A DNA stretch of 55,499 bases, taken from Planctomycetaceae bacterium. Its GTDB lineage: Bacteria; Planctomycetota; Planctomycetia; Planctomycetales; Planctomycetaceae. The notes below the pieces were generated by a model. That model was given only the letters and a program-made list of their open reading frames with translations, did not search any database and was not told where the DNA came from. The stretch's first letter is position 1; every line of letters begins with the position of its first letter. Shown in pieces: positions 38,101-45,196 of this stretch. The stretch spans positions 1 to 55,499 of the forward strand of contig JANQRQ010000264.1 in assembly GCA_028284485.1 (NCBI GenBank). Direction: 5' to 3'. The translations under genes were made by a program, and so were the position numbers.

Positions 38101-38238
38101 GACGGGTATTTGACGTTACAAGAATACATCGGGAACCCTAAGAATCGAAATGTGCCCGTACTCACACGTCGGTTCAAAAAGCTCGATGTCGATACCGATG
38201 AACGATTGACGCTATCCGAACTGCAGGGAAATCCGTGA
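35101..38238 (+). CDS. Fused double sulfatase with C-terminal EF-hand pair
   Basis: The 1045-residue exported protein contains two complete sulfatase domains in one reading frame. Domain 1 (about residues 25-470) has 'NLVFILADDFGWSDTSLYG', formylglycine Cys76 in CSPTR and 'GHFGKWHLG'. Domain 2 (about 510-965) has 'NIILIYTDDHGYADLSAQG', formylglycine Cys559 in CRPSR, 'GMCGKWHLDG' and 'FYISDNGAPL'. A Thr/Pro/Arg-rich linker of about 40 residues joins them. The tail has EF-hand loops at 997-1008 (DKDKDGYLTLQE, canonical) and 1029-1040 (DVDTDERLTLSE, less canonical). Both active sites look intact, and the two domains differ, so this is an old fusion and not a recent duplication. Two different sulfate positions may be processed by one enzyme, by inference. 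Confidence 0.93.
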   Translation: MCRSLALALFIFCIGLLPTYAQDDEPLNLVFILADDFGWSDTSLYGMTSFYETPNIQRLADRGILFTNAYTAHPLCSPTRSSIMTGLDPGRTGFTSAAGHLQQVNLEKRLDKRTLPGRKVYTPISISRLDTSYTTLAETIQSAGYVTGHFGKWHLGREPYSPLQHGFDVDVPHWPGPGPAGSYVAPWKFPPALDFDPAVSDEHIEDRMADEAVAFIEQHKDEPFFLNYWAFSVHAPFDGKQSLIKKYEQKADPQDPQRCPVYGAMVESLDDAVGRLLDTLDRLQLSEKTIVVFFSDNGGNMYSRVDGIPPTSNAPLRGGKATIYEGGTRVPCAVIWPGKTKAGSRTDEFLTSTDWYPTLLEMLSIDKPSDIQFDGFSQVPAILGNDSPRESIVCFVPNYYPKPETIPSTYIRQGDWKLIRYHGAGANGSDRLELYNLQDDLGETTDVAQAHPELVQELNDGISSHLAHIEAVVPKPIAQTNLDRQPARRTTAPTRPQPPKGVSRTADSRANIILIYTDDHGYADLSAQGILDDIQTPHTDRLAANGVQFTAGYCSAPQCRPSRAGLLTGRYQNLFGLEQNGDAALPWSENTIAERLASVGYITGMCGKWHLDGSVGSNGEHPDGTPGERVVNKAGQYKGPPLENPGHAGHHGFQEYLCGPTRTYIATHDAAGHDLEGTTVHVDRRFRIDVQAEWAASFIDRHAEKESPFFLYVPFFAPHVPLESPQKYLDRFPSKMPRRRRLALAMISAVDDGVGLISRTLEDNGIADNTLIFYISDNGAPLKIHKVDAPGGGPGWDGSLNDPWIGEKGMLTEGGIRVPFVASWPSQMPRGMIYERPVIALDATATALAAGGIQVGGELDGVDLLPFLLGEKSGDSHDAIYWKWAGQAAIREGDWKYLIGGGSAYLFDLAHPSHEHRNVIDKQPDVATRLRSKLQTWADTLLVPGLPTSDTVAGSRYFDHYLNGKPATPPGRASADNAGPAAKPSQRNFAALFRQRDKDKDGYLTLQEYIGNPKNRNVPVLTRRFKKLDVDTDERLTLSELQGNP

Positions 38239-39203
38239 TGGTTCACGATCGGACTTGTAGCGATAGCTTCGATCACTACGCAAGGTTCGTCGTTGCTCTA
38301 TTCGTGACACTCGTGGCCACCGATGTCGGTGCCGACGATGTTAATCGTGAACAGGATCGACAACGGGCCCGAACGGATGCAAAGCCTGACTGGCATTTCC
38401 TCGACAATGGAACGGTTCGCATCGGAATCGACAAATCTCGTGGCGGGTGCATCGGTTTCTTCGGTGAGAGTTCCACGAATCTCAATCTGTTGAATCACTT
38501 CGATACGGGCCGATTCATTCAGCAATCCTATTACGGCGGCCCGGACGGTTCCGATTGGAACGGAAAACCGTGGGTTTACAATCCCGTGCAGGGAGGCGAG
38601 TGGAAAGGGCAACCGTCGAAGTTGCTTGAATTCCAAAAGGATGACAATGGATCGAGCGTTCGCGTCAAGGTCGAACCACTTAGCTGGGCCAGCGGAGTGC
38701 GATGCCCAGAAGCCATTATGATGAGTTTGATATCACTCGATGGCCATTTCGCACATGTCGAAATGAGTATGAAGTACACGGGTGACGACCAGGGACCGCC
38801 TCGTTCTCAGGAAATGCCTGCCATCTTCGCCATCGCCGAGCTTAATCAATTGGTCTACTCCGACGACGGAGAACTCAAACGCCGCGTTCCCTCGTGGCCC
38901 AACGAATCGGGCCGCGCTACCGAAAGCTGGCTGGCGTACGTAAACGATTCGGATTGGGGCGTGGGAGTTTATGTCCCAGGGACGACCGAATTCACCTGTT
39001 ATCGGTTTACCGGCAATGGCAAACAGGGTCCGAGTGGGTCGGCATGTTCCTACGTCGCACCGTTAAGAAAATTCGCTTTAAAGCCCGGCCTAACGGTAGA
39101 ATACGACTTCTATCTCACAATCGGACGGCTCAACGAGATCCAAAAGAGGTTTTTAAAGTTGAAAGGACGCGAAGAATCGTCGCCTTCGAAACAGAACGAT
39201 TAA
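38238..39203 (+). CDS. Exported orphan protein, translationally coupled to the double sulfatase
   Basis: I recognise no family. The 321-residue protein has a hydrophobic segment (about residues 13-32) that looks like a signal peptide. The mature part is beta-rich: 'HFLDNGTVRIGIDKSRGGCIGFFG', 'RFIQQSYYGGPDGSDWNGKPW', 'PVQGGEWKGQPSKLLEF', and a later 'WLAYVNDSDWGVGVYVPG'. This is compatible with a galactose-mutarotase-like or glycoside-binding sandwich. No catalytic motif stands out. The ATG at 38238 overlaps the double-sulfatase stop by one base (TGATG), which suggests coupled translation and a shared role. A GTG at 38235 is also in frame. Confidence 0.85.
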   Translation: MVHDRTCSDSFDHYARFVVALFVTLVATDVGADDVNREQDRQRARTDAKPDWHFLDNGTVRIGIDKSRGGCIGFFGESSTNLNLLNHFDTGRFIQQSYYGGPDGSDWNGKPWVYNPVQGGEWKGQPSKLLEFQKDDNGSSVRVKVEPLSWASGVRCPEAIMMSLISLDGHFAHVEMSMKYTGDDQGPPRSQEMPAIFAIAELNQLVYSDDGELKRRVPSWPNESGRATESWLAYVNDSDWGVGVYVPGTTEFTCYRFTGNGKQGPSGSACSYVAPLRKFALKPGLTVEYDFYLTIGRLNEIQKRFLKLKGREESSPSKQND

Positions 39204-39336
39204 CCTCGAAGACGAACTTGTTGGCAACTCATGGTGAGGTGTATCGAGGGAACTCTCATCACTGATAATTTGTTGGAACAAGGGACACGCCCGAGTGCCG
39301 TTTCCTGGATCTCCGCAGGGTAAGAAACCAATACCA

Positions 39337-40773
39337 ATGCGCCTACGACCAATGATTTACGCGATGTGCTTGTCAGTCGGCCTATTCACAACGCCGCAGG
39401 TTTGCAGCGCTGCTGATTCGGATCCCACTTATTACCACACAGGCGAACTGGCCGGTTCACTGAAGAGTGACGGTCCGTTGGCAGTCTATGCCCCCGACGC
39501 ACAGCACTTGTGGAACCGGCTATTCAGTATTCTTTATATCCGCCCTAGCAATCTCCCCGCCGAACGGGGCGGCTCCCCAGTTAGACGATTCGAAGGTGGC
39601 GACTACATCGATTTTTTGTCATGGGGAAAGACCGAATACTGGTCGACTCCCCCAATCAGTGACCGCCTGCATTCGTTGCTCGATGAATTCCTAAGTAACA
39701 ATGGAGCGTCGTTGATCAACGATCCGCTCAAAAAGTCCATTCTGTTACGCGATCTATGGGCGGCATTCGACCAGTTTACAGAACAGAATCTGAATCGCTT
39801 CGGATCGGTAGAAACTCGGCGGCGGCGTGAACTAACTTGCCGAAAGCTGGCCCGCGTAATTGAGTCGCTAAGACTGACACCGGAAGAGATTGAAGCGTTG
39901 CCAGACACATATGCAGCCGCAATTCGTTCAGGGCGTTTCGAAAACGAGCAGGACTTTGTGCGCAGCAATAACTATCTGCCGCACGAATTACTCACCGCCC
40001 CCCAAGACTGGGTCGAAGTCGATTTTCACCAACCGGGATTTCATTCGGATTTGTACGATCGTTTTATTACGCAGCATGCCCGTGAATACCACGGACGCTC
40101 ATACTTTCGAATTTTCTATCGTTTTCCTGGCGGGCGGGATGCGTTGGTCGATTATTTGAAACGATTAGATGCCAACGGCGTCGACTGGCGTCAGGCGGCT
40201 GAGGATGGATTCGTCCTATTTAAACCGGATGCACCGCAAGTTGCATCAGGGACCGAATTGGCTCTCGTTCAGTTTATGATGACACTCGATTCCGACTTGC
40301 GACCGACGCCGACTCCAATTGTCGAATCCGTCCGGCATCGGACAATTCGTACGCTCGATGGCTCCGACGACCTGCCAACCAACACGGGAGTCGGAATGCA
40401 CATTCTGGAATACACGATGAAGCGCCGACTGCTATTTGACGATTTGCGGCAGGGAGGTCTCGAGCGAGAACCGGACGACTTGCCGTTGTATCGAGTCATT
40501 TACCAGGCAAAGGATTCTCCGGATTGGGGAACACAGAAACGAAAAGTGCTATTCCAACAATGCGCAGACTGCCACATGACTCCCAGTGCCTCGCGCGCAG
40601 GTGTGCATAGCATTTTTTCCATCGCTCATCAGGGTGGCTTTCAGGTCGGCGCGCAATTAGGAATCGTCCACCCAGCCGACCCTGAACAAGACGAAACACA
40701 CGCCGACCGTGTCGCACGCTGGAAGTTAGCGGATGTGACATATCACCGCCTGCTGGACATGCTCGATCGCTGA
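39337..40773 (+). CDS. Exported orphan protein with a single C-terminal CXXCH motif
   Basis: I recognise no family. The 478-residue protein has a signal peptide (cleavage near 'VCSAAD', residue 25). Most of it is an alpha-rich region with several Arg/Glu-rich helices (about residues 110-200). One heme-type motif, CADCH, lies at residues 409-413, followed by 'MTPSASRAG'. A single c-type heme would fit a periplasmic redox partner, but a structural Cys pair is also possible. It follows the orphan at 38238 by 133 bp in the same direction. The start at 39337 is preferred because it fits the signal peptide; a GTG at 39295 adds 14 residues. It closes the sulfatase operon and is convergent with the sulfatase at 40825-42198. 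Confidence 0.83.
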   Translation: MRLRPMIYAMCLSVGLFTTPQVCSAADSDPTYYHTGELAGSLKSDGPLAVYAPDAQHLWNRLFSILYIRPSNLPAERGGSPVRRFEGGDYIDFLSWGKTEYWSTPPISDRLHSLLDEFLSNNGASLINDPLKKSILLRDLWAAFDQFTEQNLNRFGSVETRRRRELTCRKLARVIESLRLTPEEIEALPDTYAAAIRSGRFENEQDFVRSNNYLPHELLTAPQDWVEVDFHQPGFHSDLYDRFITQHAREYHGRSYFRIFYRFPGGRDALVDYLKRLDANGVDWRQAAEDGFVLFKPDAPQVASGTELALVQFMMTLDSDLRPTPTPIVESVRHRTIRTLDGSDDLPTNTGVGMHILEYTMKRRLLFDDLRQGGLEREPDDLPLYRVIYQAKDSPDWGTQKRKVLFQQCADCHMTPSASRAGVHSIFSIAHQGGFQVGAQLGIVHPADPEQDETHADRVARWKLADVTYHRLLDMLDR

Positions 40774-40824
40774 CAAATTCGTCAGTTTACATTGCGATGA
40801 CAAGCGAGATGTGTCGGACGCGCG

Positions 40825-42198
40825 CTATTCTTGAAACTTAGATTGTCGGGTCCCTTTGACACGACGATAATCGACTCCTATGCCGGAATCGGGGTAGGAA
40901 TCGAGCGCCTCTTGAAGTCGTTGACGAGCTTGCTTCGCCGGCTGATTAGTATCGTCTTCGGCGATGGCCTGCTTTTCAAGCACATCGGAAATGGTGTCAT
41001 ACAACTGACCGTTGTCGTACAGCTTGTATCTTGCGTCGCGGGCATAGCGAACTTCCCAGTGGTTGTACATGTCGTCAAACTTGGCAGCATACGGGCGCGG
41101 AAAATAGTAGCCGTAAATCCATTCGCGTTTCTTGCCAGGCTTTCCAAGGCATTGCGGCCAAAAACTCCAACCGTCACCGTCGGAGATTTCCTTTGGCTTC
41201 AGACCTGCCGCCTCGACCATCGTAGGATAGAAATCGGAAAAGCAAATCAGGTCATTATTGACCTGTGCTTTGGGAATTCTTCCAGGCCAATTCGCAATCA
41301 ACGGCACATGAGTCCCGTAATCGTGTGTGTAGCCCTTTCCACCACGGATCTGTCGGCCCTGGAATTCTGACGTCAACACGCTGTTCGTGCCGTTGTCACC
41401 CGTAAAGATCACGAGTGTTTCATCGCGAAGACCGTTCGCTTGCAGCGCATCCACGATGCGACCGACGCATTTGTCCATATAATTCACCATGTCGATGAAA
41501 TTCTGCTTATTGTCCTTCGACCCGCGGTCTTCGCTATCGGGCGTCGGCGGAAAGGGATTATGGACGAGAATCATCGGAAAATAGACAAGAAAGGGCTCAT
41601 CGGCGTTATCGACAATAAAGTCGATCAAGAATTCCGTGCAAATATCTGGACCGTAGGCCTCCTCAGACAAACTCAAGAGTTTGCCATCCTGTTCCAAGGA
41701 TGGGTCCCAATACCTTTCGCGATTTGTGCGGGGCGTATTCCACAAACAATAGGTGTCGAAGCCCGCTTCCGTAGGACTGATCCCACCTTTACCAGTCAGT
41801 AGTTGCCATTTGCCAGCAACCGCTGTTGCGTATCCAGCCGCCTTGAAATGCTGGGCAAAAGTCGGCTCCCCTTTGGGATAGATACCGAAGTCTTGATAGT
41901 TGAAGACATTGGATTTCCCCGACATCAGATTGACGCGACTCGGCGTGCAAAGGGGTGTCGAGTGGCAGTTGTCAAAGCGAATTCCGTCAGCCGCCAATGC
42001 ATCCAGTCGCGGAGTCGAATACTCTTGGCTGCCGTACGTGCTGAAGCATTCAAAGCCAATATCATCGGCCATAATCAAAACGATGTTCGGTCGATCCTCT
42101 TGGGCAGCAGACGTTGGCTGTGGAATCTGTGTTAACGCAAGAATGAGCACTCCAAAAACGGGAAAGACTCCGCGATTCGATGAAAGTCGCATATTCAT
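40825..42198 (-). CDS. Exported type I sulfatase (arylsulfatase family)
   Basis: The 457-residue protein has a signal peptide and the metal site 'NIVLIMADDIGFECFSTYG'. The formylglycine Cys84 is in CTPSR followed by 'VNLMSGKSNVFNYQDFG'. 'VAGKWQLLTGKGGISP' replaces the common GKWHLG, with Gln in place of His. 'VIFTGDNGTNSVLTSEFQGR' marks the other metal ligands. The C-terminal half has 'VRYARDARYKLYDNGQLYD'. The Gln may change substrate contacts, and activity is still likely because the Cys and the Asp/Asn ligands are present. AAGG five bases before the ATG at 42198 supports this start; an ATG at 42192 is also possible. The glycosyltransferase lies 46 bp upstream on the same strand. Confidence 0.92.
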   Translation of the reverse strand: MNMRLSSNRGVFPVFGVLILALTQIPQPTSAAQEDRPNIVLIMADDIGFECFSTYGSQEYSTPRLDALAADGIRFDNCHSTPLCTPSRVNLMSGKSNVFNYQDFGIYPKGEPTFAQHFKAAGYATAVAGKWQLLTGKGGISPTEAGFDTYCLWNTPRTNRERYWDPSLEQDGKLLSLSEEAYGPDICTEFLIDFIVDNADEPFLVYFPMILVHNPFPPTPDSEDRGSKDNKQNFIDMVNYMDKCVGRIVDALQANGLRDETLVIFTGDNGTNSVLTSEFQGRQIRGGKGYTHDYGTHVPLIANWPGRIPKAQVNNDLICFSDFYPTMVEAAGLKPKEISDGDGWSFWPQCLGKPGKKREWIYGYYFPRPYAAKFDDMYNHWEVRYARDARYKLYDNGQLYDTISDVLEKQAIAEDDTNQPAKQARQRLQEALDSYPDSGIGVDYRRVKGTRQSKFQE

Positions 42199-42244
42199 AT
42201 TGGCCTTGGATTCTTAGAAAAGATTTACACCACGATCTGCTTTT

Positions 42245-43096
42245 TCAGTCCGCTGGAGTCACGCTCGGCATCGAGTGATCGCTTGAGTCACGCTGGTCGT
42301 TTGGCTCGACATCCTGGACACGATCACGATACCAATAGCGATCAATGAATTCATCCACCTTTTGTCGATGAAAAAAGAGTCGTGGCAAGTTTCGCAGTAC
42401 GTCGCGAATCATATGCCATTCGCCATGTTTATCGAATTTTCTGGCCGAGTTAACAACAAAGGGAGGCGTCTTGTTTAGTTTGCGCGCGGATATCCGATTG
42501 ACAAGTTTTTGACGTGGCTTCCTCGAACGTCCCAATCGTTTGAGATTCAGAAGAAACATCACATCTTCACCGGCTCGAATTGATTCGTCATACCCACCGA
42601 TCTCTTCGAAGTCGGACCGTCGGCAAAACCAAATGCCGCCATCGACTCCGAACAACAACAGCGGCGGCAAGATGAGCAATAACGTCGCGCGAATCCCCCA
42701 AGACCAGCGCTCCATGGTAATGCCGGTCCCGCCACCAACAACACCCGTCATTCCCATGACTTCGGAAATGAAGTTGAAGGTTTCCGGGTGAATCCTAAAG
42801 TCGGCATCACAGAATGCCAGTAGCTCGCCAGACGCAGCGGCGGCCCCACCATTTCGGGCCGCAGCAATACAACGCTTTTGAACCGTTACCACCCGGTATC
42901 CGCGTTGCGTCGCAATTTCGGCAGTCTCGTCGGTCGAATCGTTATCAGCAACGACCACTTCAATTCTGCCGGCCCCTCCCGCAAACCTCTGCCGCGCGAT
43001 TTCAACGCTGTCGAGCAGACGGGGGAGCAACTCCGCCTCGTTCCAAGCGGGAATGATTAGTGAGATTCGAGGTGTCTCTTGAGACTGATGGCTCAT
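42245..43096 (-). CDS. Family 2 glycosyltransferase
   Basis: The 283-residue protein has a GT-A fold glycosyltransferase domain: 'ISLIIPAWNEAELLPRLLDSV', 'VVVADNDSTDETAE', 'FCDADFRIHPETF' (the DxD-like metal site), and 'GGYDESIRAGEDVMFLL' (acceptor-side acidic motif). A hydrophobic stretch, 'ATLLLILPPLLLFGVDGG', may contact the membrane. There is no signal peptide, so it acts on the cytoplasmic side, transferring a sugar from a nucleotide- or lipid-linked donor. The first ATG at 43096 is preferred; a TTG at 43114 adds six residues. It stands between an ABC-F gene (divergent) and a sulfatase (46 bp downstream, same strand). Confidence 0.9.
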   Translation of the reverse strand: MSHQSQETPRISLIIPAWNEAELLPRLLDSVEIARQRFAGGAGRIEVVVADNDSTDETAEIATQRGYRVVTVQKRCIAAARNGGAAAASGELLAFCDADFRIHPETFNFISEVMGMTGVVGGGTGITMERWSWGIRATLLLILPPLLLFGVDGGIWFCRRSDFEEIGGYDESIRAGEDVMFLLNLKRLGRSRKPRQKLVNRISARKLNKTPPFVVNSARKFDKHGEWHMIRDVLRNLPRLFFHRQKVDEFIDRYWYRDRVQDVEPNDQRDSSDHSMPSVTPAD

Positions 43097-43299
43097 AGCA
43101 GGCAAGCGGTTCAATTAGGGATTTCGAGTATTGTAACGTGCCACGCAGATGGATGAATGCGGTTCGACTCATTTTCCTCACATGTCACAAGGCGGATGAT
43201 CGTCGGAAGAAGTGGCTTCACCATATTCTCATAAGCCGATATGATTCTTCGCTCGAACATCCCGAAAATTGGGTGAGATTACTTCGGTCGGACTCGCGA

Positions 43300-45084
43300 A
43301 TGGCTGTTTTGCTGCAAATTAAGGACGCCCACAAAAGCTACGGCGACCAGGTTCTGCTCGATGGGGCCGAGGCCACAATCATTGATGATGTGAAAGTCGG
43401 GTTCGTCGGGCGCAATGGAGCCGGCAAATCGACACTCCTACGAATTCTACTTGGTGACGAGGAGCTAGACAGTGGCGAGATTGTCCGTCACCCCAAATTG
43501 CAAATGGGCTATCTGAGGCAGCACGATCCGTTCAACCTGGGGGAATCGGCGCACGAATTTCTCATGCGAGACAGTGGCCAACCGGATTGGAAGTGCGGCG
43601 AAGTAGCCGGCGAGTTCGAATTGAAGGGAGCGGCTCTCGACGGGCCGGTGCAAGAACTCTCGGGCGGTTGGCAAACACGTGTCAAACTGGCCGCGTTATT
43701 ACTGCATGAGCCGAACCTGCTCCTGCTTGACGAACCGACCAACTTTCTCGATTTGCGAACTCAGATTCTGTTGGAGCATTTCCTGCGTCATTACAAGCAG
43801 GCTTGCCTGATTGTTTCCCACGACCGTGATTTCTTGAGCGCCACCTGCGAGCATACGCTCGATCTCACTCGGGGCAAATTGACGATGTATTCCGGACCGA
43901 TTAATGCCTTCCTCGAATCGGTCTCCGAGCAGCGTGAGCGAGACGAACGGACCAACGCGTCTGTCATCGCTAAGCAAAAACAATTGCAACGCTTCATTGA
44001 CAAGAACCGAGCCAACGCCAACACGGCATCGCAAGCACGATCCAAAGCCAAGCAATTAGAACGACTTCAAACGACCGAAATTGCCGGAGATGAACCCACA
44101 GCGTTTATCCGCACACCAATTGTTGAACCGCGGCGGGGAGCTGCGATCCGTTGTGAAGAGCTTTCAATCGGCTACCAGGATCACACCGTAGCGACGGAAA
44201 TCGTGCTCGAGATCGACCATGGCGAACGGGCTGCCATCGTCGGCGATAACGGTCAGGGGAAGACAACGTTCTTACGCACGGTTGTCGACTCCTTACCACC
44301 GTTATCGGGCAACGTGCGCTGGGGTTATCACTGTGATGTTGGGGTCTACGCGCAACACGTCTACACCAGCTTACCCGCCGAACAAAGCGTCAGAGAATAT
44401 TTGGAATATCACGCGTTGCCGGGCACAACGACGCAGGCAATTCTGAAAGTTGCCGGCTCCATGTTGTTCCAGGGGGCCGCCGTAAACAAAAAGATCGCTG
44501 TCTTATCCGGGGGTGAACGGGCCCGGCTTTGTATGGCGGGCCTGCTGCTGGGCGACCATAACATCCTCGTGCTCGATGAACCGGGCAACCATCTCGACGT
44601 CGACACCGTCGAGGCGCTCGCCAACGCATTAGTCGAGTACAAGGGCACCGTCATCTTTACCAGCCACGACCGGCATTTCATGCGACGTGTCGCGACTTGC
44701 GTCATCGAGGTGCGCGATGGCCATGTGACAAACTACGGGGGCGATTACGAGGCTTACCTGTACGCAGTGAATAAGGAAATCGACGAAGGCGAACGGGAAC
44801 GTCAGGCGGGCATGTCAAAGGCATTGCCCGGCAGAAGGCCGAAGTCGGTACAGCGCACTCCGAAGCGTGACGAGCGAAAGATACGGAAGCAGTTGTCGAA
44901 AATCGAGAAAACGATTGCGCGCCTCGACCAGGAGAAAACCACCTTCAATGCACAATTACTGCAAGAAACCGATCCCGAAGAGGCACTGCGCCTGCACAAC
45001 GAACTGACTCGCGTTCAGTCGGAACTTGCGGATGCCGAAGAAGAGTGGTGCGAACTGCAGGAAGAATTAGAGTCGGCGTTTTAG
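43300..45084 (+). CDS. ABC-F family ATPase (Uup/EttA-like translation factor type)
   Basis: The 594-residue soluble protein has two ABC domains and no membrane helices. Domain 1 has Walker A 'GRNGAGKST' near residue 37, the signature 'LSGGWQTRVK' and Walker B 'LLLLDEPTNFLD'. Domain 2 has Walker A 'GDNGQGKTT' near residue 314, 'LSGGERARLCMA' and Walker B 'LVLDEPGNHLD', where Gly replaces the usual Thr of DEPTNHLD. A charged linker lies between (about residues 220-265), and a C-terminal coiled coil (about 525-594) resembles Uup. ABC-F proteins act on ribosomes. ATG at 43300 is preferred; a longer frame from 43138 is unlikely. Convergent with the DUF1592 gene. Confidence 0.93.
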   Translation: MAVLLQIKDAHKSYGDQVLLDGAEATIIDDVKVGFVGRNGAGKSTLLRILLGDEELDSGEIVRHPKLQMGYLRQHDPFNLGESAHEFLMRDSGQPDWKCGEVAGEFELKGAALDGPVQELSGGWQTRVKLAALLLHEPNLLLLDEPTNFLDLRTQILLEHFLRHYKQACLIVSHDRDFLSATCEHTLDLTRGKLTMYSGPINAFLESVSEQRERDERTNASVIAKQKQLQRFIDKNRANANTASQARSKAKQLERLQTTEIAGDEPTAFIRTPIVEPRRGAAIRCEELSIGYQDHTVATEIVLEIDHGERAAIVGDNGQGKTTFLRTVVDSLPPLSGNVRWGYHCDVGVYAQHVYTSLPAEQSVREYLEYHALPGTTTQAILKVAGSMLFQGAAVNKKIAVLSGGERARLCMAGLLLGDHNILVLDEPGNHLDVDTVEALANALVEYKGTVIFTSHDRHFMRRVATCVIEVRDGHVTNYGGDYEAYLYAVNKEIDEGERERQAGMSKALPGRRPKSVQRTPKRDERKIRKQLSKIEKTIARLDQEKTTFNAQLLQETDPEEALRLHNELTRVQSELADAEEEWCELQEELESAF

Positions 45085-45196
45085 GTGCACTTCGCGCATT
45101 GCATCAACAGCGAGAACCTTGTCAAGCAGATTCCCATCACAGCCACCGAAGTGACGAACGACTCGCTAGCAGACCGAACGCCTCGATTCGGACGAA

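Noticed and set aside
43138..43299. Longer N-terminus for the ABC-F gene (start at 43138)
   Set aside because: The extra 54 residues do not look like ABC-F sequence, and the ABC domain begins directly after the ATG at 43300.
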